A stretch of DNA of 64,000 nt. It comes from Microbacterium esteraromaticum. Its GTDB lineage: Bacteria > Actinomycetota > Actinomycetes > Actinomycetales > Microbacteriaceae. A program made the translations under genes and the position numbers. Below, in pieces: positions 1-8,366 of this stretch (positions within the stretch are counted from its first letter, which is position 1; the number at the start of each line of letters is the position of its first letter). The DNA lies in the NCBI RefSeq assembly GCF_016907315.1, contig NZ_JAFBBS010000001.1, positions 2,294,001 to 2,358,000 of the forward strand. The letters run 5' to 3'. Below the pieces are notes generated by a model. The model did no database searches. It was given only the letters and a program-made list of their open reading frames with translations, and had not been told where the DNA came from.

Positions 1-311
1 CTCGGGCCGACCGTCACCAGCACCAGCGTCGCGAGGCCGATCCCGACTCCCAACCCGAGCAGGGTCTGCAGACCCGAGCGGAACGACGACATCAGCGTCG
101 GGTACATGCTGATCAGCGCGCCGAATGGAGCGTAGTAGGGATACTCGTCGGTGACGCCGGGCATGTGGGGCGCGATCAGCCATGCGGTTCCGACGGCCAG
201 CGCGGTCTTCACGGCGAACAGCAGGCGCGCACGCGTCACCGCGCCGCGGACGGACGGCCGGATGCTGCTCAGCGACGATCGCACCCGCCGCTCGATCCTC
301 TGTGCGCGCAC
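1..311 (-). CDS. FUSC family membrane protein (N-terminal part, cut by window start)
   Basis: The minus strand reads an open frame from a GTG at 311 to the window edge, about 103 residues. A basic N-terminus (residues 1-30, many Arg) is followed by a hydrophobic segment near residues 35-52, a loop rich in Tyr/Pro (YPYYAPFGALISM), and a second hydrophobic segment near 75-103. This layout is typical of the N-terminal membrane half of FUSC/aromatic-acid-exporter-like proteins, which are thought to export small organic acids; the substrate is unknown here. An AGGAGGT ribosome-binding site lies 7 bases before the GTG, which decides this start over the in-frame GTG at 320. The C-terminal part is outside the window, so family assignment rests on the first third only. 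Confidence 0.7.
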   Translation of the reverse strand, partial: MRAQRIERRVRSSLSSIRPSVRGAVTRARLLFAVKTALAVGTAWLIAPHMPGVTDEYPYYAPFGALISMYPTLMSSFRSGLQTLLGLGVGIGLATLVLVTVGP

Positions 312-429
312 GCCGACCACCTCCTCGCTCGGTTCCACAACACACGCGCCCGGGGTGTTGCGAAAGGGGCTTCCCCCAGCGCGGCACGTTTGCGACAATC
401 TCCGCGATCGACGGCTTCTGGAGGGCATC

Positions 430-939
430 ATGGCGACGAATCGACGACTCATGCGATGTGCGCCCGAGGCGGTGTTCCGTGCGCTCAGCGATGGGTGGCT
501 GTATCCCTCGTGGGTGGTGGGCGCGGCGCGGATGCGTGAGGTGGACGCCACGTGGCCGGCGCCGCGTTCGACGCTGCACCACTCGGTGGGCACCTGGCCG
601 TTTCTGCTCAACGGCACGACGACCATGCTCGAATGGCACCCGAACAGGCAGGCGGTCATGCAGGCACGCGGATGGCCCATCGGCGAGGCTCGGGTCGTCG
701 TCGAGGTCGAGGCCGGGCACTCCGGCTGCCTGGTCTCGATCCATGAGACTCCCGTGCGCGGCCCCGGGGCCGCGCTGCCGTCGTTCCTCAGCGCACCGCT
801 GCTGCGCTGGCGCAACAGCGAGACGCTGCGTCGGCTGTCGTATCTCGCGGAGAGCGACTCGCTGGGCACGCGGAACATGAGTCCGGGAATCTATGGCGAG
901 AGCACTGGAGGGGTCAAGCCCCCTGCCCCGTCGGAGTGA
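430..939 (+). CDS. SRPBCC family protein (START-like/polyketide cyclase fold)
   Basis: 169 residues starting at ATG 430, preceded by GGAGG five bases upstream. The opening (residues 1-25) has the usual SRPBCC pattern: a short beta strand, then Pro-Glu-Ala-Val-Phe and an amphipathic helix leading to a Trp-rich patch (DGWLYPSWVVG). These proteins form a helix-grip cavity that binds hydrophobic ligands; no catalytic residues can be named from sequence. The C-terminal 25 residues are Gly/Pro/Ser-rich and probably disordered. A longer in-frame reading upstream to 151 overlaps the divergent membrane gene and has no ribosome site, so it was not used. It sits alone between a divergent FUSC gene and a peptidase gene on the same strand. 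Function unknown. Confidence 0.75.
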   Translation: MATNRRLMRCAPEAVFRALSDGWLYPSWVVGAARMREVDATWPAPRSTLHHSVGTWPFLLNGTTTMLEWHPNRQAVMQARGWPIGEARVVVEVEAGHSGCLVSIHETPVRGPGAALPSFLSAPLLRWRNSETLRRLSYLAESDSLGTRNMSPGIYGESTGGVKPPAPSE

Positions 940-957
940 CGAGCTCACACTGCGGGC

Positions 958-2340
958 ATGGACCCCATTCGCGAGCATCTGCATCGGCACCTCGACGAGC
1001 TGACGGACAGACTGGCCGAGTGGGTGGCGATCCCCTCGATCGCGGGCGACGCCGAGCATCAGGGCGATCTGAGACGTTCGGCCCACTGGCTCGCCGGAGA
1101 GATGCGTGCGGCAGGGCTCGAGGCATCCGTGCTCGAATCGGGGGATTCATGGGCCGTGCTCGGCGAGTACAGCGCCGGCCCCGAGGCGCCCACCGCGCTG
1201 GTCTACAGCCATCACGACGTCCGCACGGTCAAGCCCGAGGAATGGGCTGAGACCGAGCCGTTCATACCTGTGCGGCGCGACGGGCGGCTCTACGGCAGGG
1301 GCGCGTCGGACGCCAAGGGGCAGGCCCTCGCGCACGTATGGGCGCTGCGGGCGCTGCGCGATCTAGACGGCGGCGCGCCCATGAACGTGAAGCTGCTCAT
1401 CGAGGGTGAGGAGGAGACCGGTTCGCCCACCCTCGCCGCCCTGCTCGAGAAGCACGCCGAGCGCCTCGCCTGCGACGTGATCGTCTTCTCCGACACCGTG
1501 CAGTGGAAGGCGGACGCACCTGCACCGGTGACCTCGATGCGCGGCACCGTCAACGCCACGCTCACGGTGCGAGGGCCCGACCGCGACGTGCACAGCGGGG
1601 TCGTCGCGGGAACGACGGTGAACCCGGCCATCACGCTCGCGCATGCGCTCGCCGCGCTGCACGACGAGCAAGGCCGGGTGCGCGTACCCGGCTTCTACGA
1701 CGGCGTGGCAGAGCTGACCGACGAGCGTCGTTCGGAGTTCGCGGCGCTTCCCTTCGACGAGCACGACTGGGTGGTGCGCACCGAGACCCGCGTCGTCAAT
1801 GGCGAAGAGGGCTTCACGGTGCTGGAGCGCCTGTGGGCCCGCCCGACCGTCGAGGTGATGTCGCTGATCGCCGGCGACCCCCTCGGCCTGCCCCGTTCGG
1901 TCATCCCGCGGGATGCGACCGCGAACCTGAGCATCCGCACGGTCGCCGACCAGCGCATCCCCGCGGTCGCCGAGCAGCTGCGGGGCTTCTTCGCATCGGT
2001 GCTGCCCGCCGAAGCCGAGTACTCGCTCGTGATCGACGAGGCAGTGGGGCAGGAGCCGTACGAGTCGCCGAGCGGACCTCTTCTCGGCGCGCTGGAGCGC
2101 GCGCTCGAACGCGGCTACGACCTGCCCGTGCGCGGACGGATGGGCAACGCCGGTGGCGGGCCAGCCGACCTGCTGACTCGTACGTTCGACGCTCCGATCC
2201 TGTTCCTCGGCACGGGGCTGCCCGAAGACCACTGGCATTCCAGCGACGAGAGCATCGATCTGCGGATGCTGCACAGCGGCGCCGCGTCGATCGCGCACCT
2301 GTGGCGTGAGCTGGCGGAGGTGCTCTCCGCGAGGCCGTGA
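958..2340 (+). CDS. M20 family metallopeptidase (dipeptidase)
   Basis: 460 residues, the normal size for M20 dipeptidases. Visible zinc-site motifs: SHHDV (residues 84-88, metal His and Asp), GRGASDAKG (113-121, bridging Asp118), EGEEETGS (149-156, catalytic and metal Glu pair), a lid-domain HSG motif near residue 205, and a C-terminal His in PEDHWHSSDES. The family hydrolyses dipeptides or N-acyl amino acids in the cytoplasm using two zinc ions; the exact substrate cannot be told. The start ATG has no Shine-Dalgarno but a CACACT box six bases upstream suggests a leaderless message. It precedes an AAA ATPase gene by 44 bases. Confidence 0.92.
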   Translation: MDPIREHLHRHLDELTDRLAEWVAIPSIAGDAEHQGDLRRSAHWLAGEMRAAGLEASVLESGDSWAVLGEYSAGPEAPTALVYSHHDVRTVKPEEWAETEPFIPVRRDGRLYGRGASDAKGQALAHVWALRALRDLDGGAPMNVKLLIEGEEETGSPTLAALLEKHAERLACDVIVFSDTVQWKADAPAPVTSMRGTVNATLTVRGPDRDVHSGVVAGTTVNPAITLAHALAALHDEQGRVRVPGFYDGVAELTDERRSEFAALPFDEHDWVVRTETRVVNGEEGFTVLERLWARPTVEVMSLIAGDPLGLPRSVIPRDATANLSIRTVADQRIPAVAEQLRGFFASVLPAEAEYSLVIDEAVGQEPYESPSGPLLGALERALERGYDLPVRGRMGNAGGGPADLLTRTFDAPILFLGTGLPEDHWHSSDESIDLRMLHSGAASIAHLWRELAEVLSARP

Positions 2341-2384
2341 GCGCCATCCGTGGCCTGTCGGTGCACGCGGATAGGGTCGGGAGC

Positions 2385-3131
2385 ATGAAGTCGGGTGATC
2401 CGGGGTGGCTGCGGCGCAGGCATCCTGTTGTCGCGGTGACCGCGACCGACGACGCACCCGAACCGGGTGGCGAATGGCCGACCGGCATCCCGGCGGTCGC
2501 TCAGCTGCTGCGCGATGGCATGCGGCTCTCGCCGGGGGTCACGTTCCTCGTCGGTGAGAACGGCAGCGGCAAATCGACGATCGTCGAGGGGATCGCGCTG
2601 GCGTACGGGCTGTCGCCCGAGGGCGGGTCGCGCAACGCCCGGCACAGCACGAGGCCGACCGAATCGCCGCTGTCGGACTGGCTGCGGCTGGAACGCGGCA
2701 TCGGCGCGAGCTCGTGGGGGTTCTTCCTGCGTGCCGAGACGATGCACTCCTTCTACACGTACCTCGAGCAGAATCCCTCGTCGAGCGGAGACGCGCGCTT
2801 CCACGAGATGAGCCACGGGGAGTCCTTCCTCGAGATACTGAGCACCCGCTTCGATTCGCCGGGCTTCTACTGCCTCGACGAGCCGGAGGCGGCGCTGTCG
2901 TTCGCGTCGACGCTGACCCTCATCTCGGTCCTGCGCCGCATCGCCGACGAGGGCGGGCAGGTGCTCTGCGCCACCCACTCGCCGGTGCTCGCCTCATTGC
3001 CAGGCGCGACCATCCTCGAGGTCGGCGACTGGGGGCTGCGCGAGACGACCTGGGACGACCTCGAGCTGGTGCGGCACTGGCGCTCTTTCCTCGGCGATCC
3101 CGACCGCTACCTGCGGCACCTGCTCGACTGA
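2385..3131 (+). CDS. AAA family ATPase (SMC/ABC-type P-loop ATPase, putative)
   Basis: 248 residues. Walker A is GENGSGKST (57-65), a short signature-like SHGES lies at 143-147, Walker B with adjacent Glu is FYCLDEPEAA (161-170), and a switch His occurs in ATHSPVL near residue 207. This is the compact predicted-ATPase family related to the heads of RecF/SMC proteins, without coiled coil; the cellular role is not known. The ATG at 2385 is favoured over an in-frame GTG at 2337 because a TAGGGT -10 box ends seven bases before it, consistent with a leaderless transcript. It ends four bases from the convergent sigma-factor gene. Confidence 0.85.
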   Translation: MKSGDPGWLRRRHPVVAVTATDDAPEPGGEWPTGIPAVAQLLRDGMRLSPGVTFLVGENGSGKSTIVEGIALAYGLSPEGGSRNARHSTRPTESPLSDWLRLERGIGASSWGFFLRAETMHSFYTYLEQNPSSSGDARFHEMSHGESFLEILSTRFDSPGFYCLDEPEAALSFASTLTLISVLRRIADEGGQVLCATHSPVLASLPGATILEVGDWGLRETTWDDLELVRHWRSFLGDPDRYLRHLLD

Positions 3132-3135
3132 CCGG

Positions 3136-4038
3136 CTATGCGGCAGCCTGCGGGAAGGCGCGGGTCAGCTTGTGCGGGTTGCACACCTGCCGGATGCCGC
3201 GGATCCGGCCGACCTGGTCGAACTCGAGGGTCAGCACGTCGGTGCGTCCGCTGTGGTCGAGCGCGAAGGCGAGCTCGCCGTTGACCTCGATCGGCGTGAA
3301 CGAGAAGGGAAGCGCGGGATCGAAGGCCCTCGCCTTCTCGCGCACGCCAACGTAGAAGCGATGCACCTTCTGGGCGCCGAAGATCGGATTGCGGGTCGCG
3401 GCGACCACACCGCCGCCGTCGGTCCACAGGATGGTCTCGTCGGTGAGCAGCGTCAGCAGGGTGTCGAGGTCGCCGTTCTGCACGGCGGCGAGCAGGCTGC
3501 TGAGCGCCTCGGGATCGGCAGCGCGCGGGGCGGGCGAATGCTCGTCGATCTGCAACCGGCGCTCGGCACGCGAGATCAGCTGGCGCACCGCGGCGGGCGA
3601 CTTCTCGAGGATCTCGCCGATCTCGACGGCGGTTATCGCGTAGGCGCGGTGCAGCACCACGGCGGCGCGCGCCTCTGGCGAGAGCTGCTCGGCGAGGTGC
3701 AGCAGGGCGAGTGAGAGCAGTTCGCGGTCGGCGACCGCGTCGTCGGGAAGCCGGTCGGTCGCGACGGGCTCCGGCAGCCAGTGCCCGGTGTACTCCTCGC
3801 GCACGGCGACCAGCGCACGCACGCGGTCGATCGAGCGGCGCACGCATGTCGTGGTGAGCCAGGCGGGCCAGGAGCGCACGGCCGCGGCATCCGCCCGCTC
3901 AGCCTTCAGTGCCTCGATCGCGACCTCCGAGACGACGTCTTCGGCATGGCCGAAGTCACCGAGCATCCGGTATGCGATCCCGATCAGCCTGCCGCGTTCG
4001 GCCTCCCAGGCCAGCGCGGCGGAGGTGGCGACGGTCAT
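3136..4038 (-). CDS. ECF41-type RNA polymerase sigma factor (SigJ-like)
   Basis: About 300 residues, longer than a usual ECF sigma because of a C-terminal SnoaL-like domain. Region 2 covers roughly residues 10-80 and region 4 roughly 100-165. Group-defining ECF41 motifs are present: WLPEP in the linker (about 87-91), DGGG (about 207-210) and NPHKL (about 287-291, family form NPDKL). In this group the C-terminal domain modulates activity of the core sigma. It lies directly downstream of a carboxymuconolactone decarboxylase gene, the conserved ECF41 partner, with about 30 bases between. Start ATG 4038 is chosen because a TAGCGT box lies seven bases upstream; an in-frame GTG at 4047 is the alternative. 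Confidence 0.93.
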   Translation of the reverse strand: MTVATSAALAWEAERGRLIGIAYRMLGDFGHAEDVVSEVAIEALKAERADAAAVRSWPAWLTTTCVRRSIDRVRALVAVREEYTGHWLPEPVATDRLPDDAVADRELLSLALLHLAEQLSPEARAAVVLHRAYAITAVEIGEILEKSPAAVRQLISRAERRLQIDEHSPAPRAADPEALSSLLAAVQNGDLDTLLTLLTDETILWTDGGGVVAATRNPIFGAQKVHRFYVGVREKARAFDPALPFSFTPIEVNGELAFALDHSGRTDVLTLEFDQVGRIRGIRQVCNPHKLTRAFPQAAA

Positions 4039-4068
4039 GCCGCTCACGCTACCGCGCTGGGCATTCGC

Positions 4069-4527
4069 TCACACGATGGGGTGCTTGTCATCGACCGGCG
4101 GAGCCATCTCTGTCGCGATCGCGATGCGGTTCCAGACGTTTATGGTGCAGATCGCCATGACAATGGCACCCAGCTCGCTCTCGCTGAAGTGCTCTGCCGC
4201 AGCGTTCCAGATCTCGTCGGTCACGGTGTCGGGGCCGAGCTTCGTGATCGCGTCGGTCAGTGCGAGCGCGGCGAGTTCCTTCGGCTCGAAGAGGTTGCGG
4301 GCGTGCTGCCAGGCACCCACCGCGTGCAGTGTGCGCTGGGGAATGCCGTGCTTCGCACCGTCGGTCGCGTGCATGTCGACGCAGAATCCGCAGCCGTTGA
4401 GGATCGACGCGCGAAGCTTGATCAGCTCGTACAGGCGCTTCTCGACCGCCCTGCTCGAGTACGCCTCCATCCCGATGACGGCGGCGTAGCCGAGCTTGTT
4501 GGTGCGGCCCATGTCGATCCTGGTCAT
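4069..4527 (-). CDS. Carboxymuconolactone decarboxylase/AhpD-like protein, ECF41 partner
   Basis: 152 residues with the AhpD-type motif GCGFCVDMH (CxxC then His) near residue 45, as expected for a small thiol-dependent peroxidase-like CMD-fold enzyme. Genes of this kind are the usual neighbours and targets of ECF41 sigma factors, although their physiological substrate is not established. It is the first gene of a two-gene minus-strand unit with the sigma factor. Upstream on the same strand is a near-consensus ECF41 promoter (TGTCACA, 16 bases, CGAC), so the pair is probably autoregulated. Confidence 0.92.
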   Translation of the reverse strand: MTRIDMGRTNKLGYAAVIGMEAYSSRAVEKRLYELIKLRASILNGCGFCVDMHATDGAKHGIPQRTLHAVGAWQHARNLFEPKELAALALTDAITKLGPDTVTDEIWNAAAEHFSESELGAIVMAICTINVWNRIAIATEMAPPVDDKHPIV

Positions 4528-4572
4528 GGTGGTCCTCTCATCCGGGCATCCGGTCGATGCCTCTGACCGTCT

Positions 4573-4599
4573 GTCGGAGCCGAGCTGCGAAGTGTGACA
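4573..4599 (-). promoter_or_regulatory. Predicted ECF41 sigma promoter
   Basis: On the minus strand TGTCACA (4593-4599) is followed after exactly 16 bases by CGAC (4573-4576). The published ECF41 consensus is TGTCACA with a CGTC -10 element, so this is one mismatch away. It lies about 46 bases before the start codon of the CMD gene. Confidence 0.8.
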
Positions 4600-4685
4600 G
4601 GCGTCGGCGCCGGCCTGGCGTCATCCGGCCTCGGCGCCGAGACGACCCTGCGAGAATGGGAGATCCGACGACCCGAGGAGTTCTC

Positions 4686-6104
4686 GTGCTGTACATCTCG
4701 ACCCGCGGCGGCATGCAGCCGCAGCCGTTCAGTGAGACGCTGCTCGAGGGCCTCGCGCCAGACGGCGGGCTCGCGGTGCCGCAGCAGCTGCCGCAGGTCG
4801 ACGCCGAGACGCTCGAGCGGTGGCGCGCGCTCACCTACCCGCAGCTCGCGACCGAGGTGCTCTCGCTGTTCGCCACAGACATCCCTCGTGACGACCTCGC
4901 GCGCATGACCGCGGCGGCGTACGCCGACTTCCCGGATGCCGTGGTGCCGCTGCGCTCGATCGGCGGCGGGCTGACGCTCGTCGGCCTCTCGGAGGGCCCG
5001 ACTCTGGCGTTCAAGGACATGGCGATGCAGTTCCTCGGCCAGGTGCTCGAGTACGTGCTCGAGAAGAAGGGGCGCGTGCTGAACATCGTCGGTGCGACCT
5101 CGGGCGACACCGGATCGGCGGCTGAGCACGCGCTGCGCGGCAAAGACCGCGTCTCGGTGTTCATGCTCTCGCCGCAGGGCCGGATGAGCTCCTTCCAGCG
5201 GGCTCAGATGTTCTCGCTGCAGGACGCCAACGTGCACAACATCGCCGTCGACGGCGTCTTCGACGACTGCCAGAACCTGGTGAAGAGGCTCGCGGGCGAC
5301 CTCGAGTTCAAGCGCGAGCAGAACCTCGGCGCGGTCAACTCGATCAACCTGGGGCGCATCGCTGCTCAGGTCGTCTACTACTTCTGGGCATGGATGCGGG
5401 TGACGGACGCCGTCGAGCCGGAGTTCCGCCCGGGCTTCGAGGTGTCGTTCACGGTTCCCTCCGGCAACTTCGGAAACATCCTGTCCGGCTTCTTCGCCAA
5501 GGGCATGGGCGTTCCGATCCGCCGTCTCGTTCTCGCCGCCAACGAGAACAACGTTCTCGACGAGTTCTTCCGCACGGGCATCTACCGCCCGCGTTCGGCG
5601 GCAGACACCCACGCCACCTCGAGCCCCTCGATGGACATCTCGAAGGCATCGAACCTCGAGCGCTTCATCTTCGATCTCGTCGGCCGCGACCCGGGACGCG
5701 TCGTGCAGGCCTGGGATGCCCTCGATGCTGTGGGCCAGGTGGACTTCTCTGCAGAGCAGGGCCGCTTCGAGAGCGAGTTCGGCATCGTCAGCGGCACGTC
5801 GACACACGCCGACCGGCTTGCGACGATCCGCTCGGTGTACGAAGAGACCGGCGAGATCATCGACCCGCACACGGCTGACGGGGTGAAGGTGGCCCGCGAG
5901 TTCGTCGAGCACGAGGTGCCGATGCTCGTGCTCGAGACGGCGAAGCCGCAGAAGTTCGCCGAGACCATCGCCGAGGCGATCGGCGTCGAGCTCGAGTTCT
6001 CGCCCGCTCTGCGCGAGATGATGGATGCTCCGCAGCGCGTCACCGAGATGGCAGACGACGAGCAGGCGCTGCGCGCCTTCGTCGCGGAGCACGCGCTGCG
6101 CTGA
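4686..6104 (+). CDS. thrC: Threonine synthase
   Basis: 472 residues, the long enterobacterial-type threonine synthase. It converts O-phosphohomoserine to threonine with pyridoxal phosphate. The N-terminal domain opens with YISTRGG and a Thr-synthase signature (ETLLEGLAPDGGLAVP); the PLP lysine is in LAFKDMAMQ (about residue 110), and a Gly/Ser/Thr phosphate loop follows in GATSGDTGSAAEHA. The GTG start at 4686 follows GAGGAG by six bases and aligns with the conserved beginning of the family; a longer frame from 4557 runs into the ECF41 promoter and was rejected. It stands alone, with a GAGAAT -10-like box near 4653. Confidence 0.95.
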   Translation: MLYISTRGGMQPQPFSETLLEGLAPDGGLAVPQQLPQVDAETLERWRALTYPQLATEVLSLFATDIPRDDLARMTAAAYADFPDAVVPLRSIGGGLTLVGLSEGPTLAFKDMAMQFLGQVLEYVLEKKGRVLNIVGATSGDTGSAAEHALRGKDRVSVFMLSPQGRMSSFQRAQMFSLQDANVHNIAVDGVFDDCQNLVKRLAGDLEFKREQNLGAVNSINLGRIAAQVVYYFWAWMRVTDAVEPEFRPGFEVSFTVPSGNFGNILSGFFAKGMGVPIRRLVLAANENNVLDEFFRTGIYRPRSAADTHATSSPSMDISKASNLERFIFDLVGRDPGRVVQAWDALDAVGQVDFSAEQGRFESEFGIVSGTSTHADRLATIRSVYEETGEIIDPHTADGVKVAREFVEHEVPMLVLETAKPQKFAETIAEAIGVELEFSPALREMMDAPQRVTEMADDEQALRAFVAEHALR

Positions 6105-6213
6105 CAGATCGCCCCTCCGGTGGGTCCGCGCGGTGGCAGCCGCAGCGGCCCCTCGCGCTACTCTGAGCGCATGTGCACGGCGTGGGGACCGGCTGCACGG
6201 CAAGGGGGAGGGG

Positions 6214-7671
6214 ATGACCGCAGCGATTCGCGGGCTTGCGCTGGGCTCGCTCGCAGGCATCGTCGGATTTCTCGCGTTCGTCGAGTTCACCAGCGGCGTG
6301 CTGCAGGGCTACTACACGCCCATGCTCACCGATATCGCGCGTCATCTGGGCATTCATGACGCCGACGTGAACTGGCTCGAGGGCGCGCAGCTGATGCTGT
6401 CGGCGCTGGTCGTACCGGCCTTCGCGAAGCTCGGCGACATGGTCGGGCACAGGCGCATGCTGCTGATCGCGACGGCCCTCACGGCGGGGGCTGCGCTGGT
6501 TCTGCCCTTCACCGACTCGTTCCTCGTGTTCCTCGTCGGGTGGGCACTGATGGGCTTCTACGTGGTGTGGCTGCCGCTCGAGATCGCGTTGATCTGGTCT
6601 CGCACGAGGCCCCGGAATGAGCGTGCGATCGTCGTGGCCCGCGCCGCCGGGCTGCTGGTGGCGGCGCTCGAGGGCGGAGCGATCATCGGAGCGCTTGCCG
6701 GCGGTGCGCTGGTCGACCGGCTGCCGCTGCAGGTCGTGCTCCTGATCCCCGCAGTGATGATCATCGCCTGCTTCTTCGTGATCCTGTTCGGGGTCGAGGA
6801 GTCGCCGGAGCTCACCGGCGGGCGCCTCGACGTCGTCGGGCTGTCTCTGATCGCGATCGCGCTGCTCGCATTCACCGGCGGACTCGGACTGCTGCGTCTG
6901 CCCGGCGGGGTGACGAGCTGGTGGTCATGGGCGGTGCTGGTGCTCGGCATCGCGCTGATCGTCCCCTTCGTCCGCTGGGAGCTGCGCCATGACGACCCCG
7001 TGATCGAGGTGCGGATGTTCCGTTCACCGGCGCTTCGACCGGTCTTCGTCACCGCCGCTCTGTTCGGGGTCAGCATGCTCGGGGCGCAGGCGCCGCTCGC
7101 CACCTTCGCCCGCACCGATCCCGTCGCGAACGGCTACGGACTGGGGACGACCGGATTCACGACGTCGGTGATCATCGGCATCTATCTCGTGGGCATGATC
7201 ACCGGCGCGCTCACGTACCCGGTGGTGGCCCGCCGCCTGTCGCCGCGGGTGGCGCTGATCGCCGCGTGCGTCTTCATCGGCATCGGCTTCCTGCTGTTCC
7301 TGCCGCTGCACTCCGCGTACCTGCAGGTCGTCGTCAACATGACTGTCGTGGGCATCGGATCGGGCGCGCTCATCGCGGCGCTGCCTGTGGCCGCGGCATC
7401 CGCTGCACGCTCGACGCAGACCGGGGTCGCGACGGGACTGAACAACACGTCGAAGACTCTCGGGGGCGCGATTGCGTCGTGCATCTTCGGCATTGCGCTG
7501 CTGAACGGTGTGACGGTAGGCGGTTCGGGCTCGACGGCCGGATCGCTGACGGGGTACATGACCGTGTGGATCGTGTGCGGCGTGACCGCACTGGCCGCAG
7601 CGCTGGTGCTGTTCTTCGTACCGAAGCACACCTTCACCGACCCGGCGGCTGTTCGGGAGCCCGCGGGCTGA
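6214..7671 (+). CDS. MFS transporter (drug:H+ antiporter-like)
   Basis: 485 residues with roughly 14 hydrophobic segments, the topology of the DHA2 branch of the major facilitator superfamily. The loop between segments 2 and 3 carries GDMVGHRRMLL, the MFS motif A variant. Likely an exporter of small toxic molecules driven by proton exchange; the substrate is unknown. The ATG follows a strong GGGGGAGGGG purine run. It converges with a TetR regulator only 18 bases away, which might control it in addition to the regulator's divergent neighbour. Confidence 0.9.
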   Translation: MTAAIRGLALGSLAGIVGFLAFVEFTSGVLQGYYTPMLTDIARHLGIHDADVNWLEGAQLMLSALVVPAFAKLGDMVGHRRMLLIATALTAGAALVLPFTDSFLVFLVGWALMGFYVVWLPLEIALIWSRTRPRNERAIVVARAAGLLVAALEGGAIIGALAGGALVDRLPLQVVLLIPAVMIIACFFVILFGVEESPELTGGRLDVVGLSLIAIALLAFTGGLGLLRLPGGVTSWWSWAVLVLGIALIVPFVRWELRHDDPVIEVRMFRSPALRPVFVTAALFGVSMLGAQAPLATFARTDPVANGYGLGTTGFTTSVIIGIYLVGMITGALTYPVVARRLSPRVALIAACVFIGIGFLLFLPLHSAYLQVVVNMTVVGIGSGALIAALPVAAASAARSTQTGVATGLNNTSKTLGGAIASCIFGIALLNGVTVGGSGSTAGSLTGYMTVWIVCGVTALAAALVLFFVPKHTFTDPAAVREPAG

Positions 7672-7689
7672 CCGGTCATCAACGGCCGA

Positions 7690-8277
7690 TCAGCGGATGC
7701 CGTTCGCGCTGAGCTGTGCATCGAGCGCGGCGAGGGCCTCGGGCGCGGTCAGACCCGCACTCAGCACGGTGAGGCCGAGCCCCTCGGCGGTCGCGAGCAG
7801 GCCGACCGCGCGGATCGATGCTGTCGCCTCATCGACCTCTGTCGCCTTCGCGATCAGGTCTGCGAGCCAGGTCCGCAACTGCGCATCGCCCTGCTGCAGC
7901 GAGCGCGAGAGGTCGTCGCGGGTGGCCGCGTACGCCTGGAACTGCAGGCCGATCCTGCCGTCGTGCAGTTCGTCCTGGCTCTGCGAAATGAAGTTGGCGA
8001 GCACCGCGCGCACGACGGCGCCCGGTGAGGGCGAGTCTCCGAGTGCGGCGACTGATGTCCCTATCCGCTGCTCGTAGCGGGCGCTGGCTGATGTCATGGC
8101 GAACGCCATGAGGTCGTCCTTCGAGGTGAAGTAGTGCTGCACCATCCCGGCGGTGACCTGCGCTTCGGCGGCGACCTGCCGCAGACTCACGCCGCCGACG
8201 CCGTCGCGGACGATCACGCGGAACAGGGCATCGATGATGAGCGCGCGTCGCTCGGCATGGTCGACGATCTTCGGCAT
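7690..8277 (-). CDS. TetR/AcrR family transcriptional regulator
   Basis: 195 residues. The N-terminal HTH domain is clear: RRALIIDALFRVI, GVGGVSLRQVAAEAQVTAGM and VQHYFTSKDDL (residues about 9-55) match the TetR helix-turn-helix and the following helix. The C-terminal ligand domain is variable, as normal. It is divergent from a small membrane-protein gene and the 89-base gap holds two related operator-like sequences, so autoregulation and control of the neighbour are likely. The ligand cannot be predicted. Confidence 0.93.
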   Translation of the reverse strand: MPKIVDHAERRALIIDALFRVIVRDGVGGVSLRQVAAEAQVTAGMVQHYFTSKDDLMAFAMTSASARYEQRIGTSVAALGDSPSPGAVVRAVLANFISQSQDELHDGRIGLQFQAYAATRDDLSRSLQQGDAQLRTWLADLIAKATEVDEATASIRAVGLLATAEGLGLTVLSAGLTAPEALAALDAQLSANGIR

Positions 8278-8290
8278 GCCGCCATGGTTT

Positions 8291-8316
8291 CACATTGCAG
8301 TCGTATTGACAACGCG
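8291..8316. promoter_or_regulatory. Degenerate copy of TetR operator
   Basis: CATTGCAG, two bases, GTATTG resembles the perfect dyad 36 bases downstream (CATTGCAG, two bases, GTAATG), both followed by CGCG. A TTGACA hexamer at 8306-8311 overlaps this copy and may be a -35 element. Confidence 0.5.
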
Positions 8317-8326
8317 ACGGCGCCCT

Positions 8327-8352
8327 GGTTGCATTGCAGGTGTAATGCAACC
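8327..8352. promoter_or_regulatory. Palindromic TetR-type operator
   Basis: A perfect inverted repeat GGTTGCATT, 8-base spacer, AATGCAACC sits between the divergent TetR and membrane-protein genes, immediately before the ribosome site of the latter. Its size and location fit a TetR dimer site. Confidence 0.75.
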
Positions 8353-8366
8353 GCGGGAGGAGCGTC

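Noticed and set aside
4557..4685. 43-codon N-terminal extension of threonine synthase
   Set aside because: Arg-rich, overlaps the ECF41 promoter region, and the GTG at 4686 has a ribosome site and matches the conserved N-terminus.
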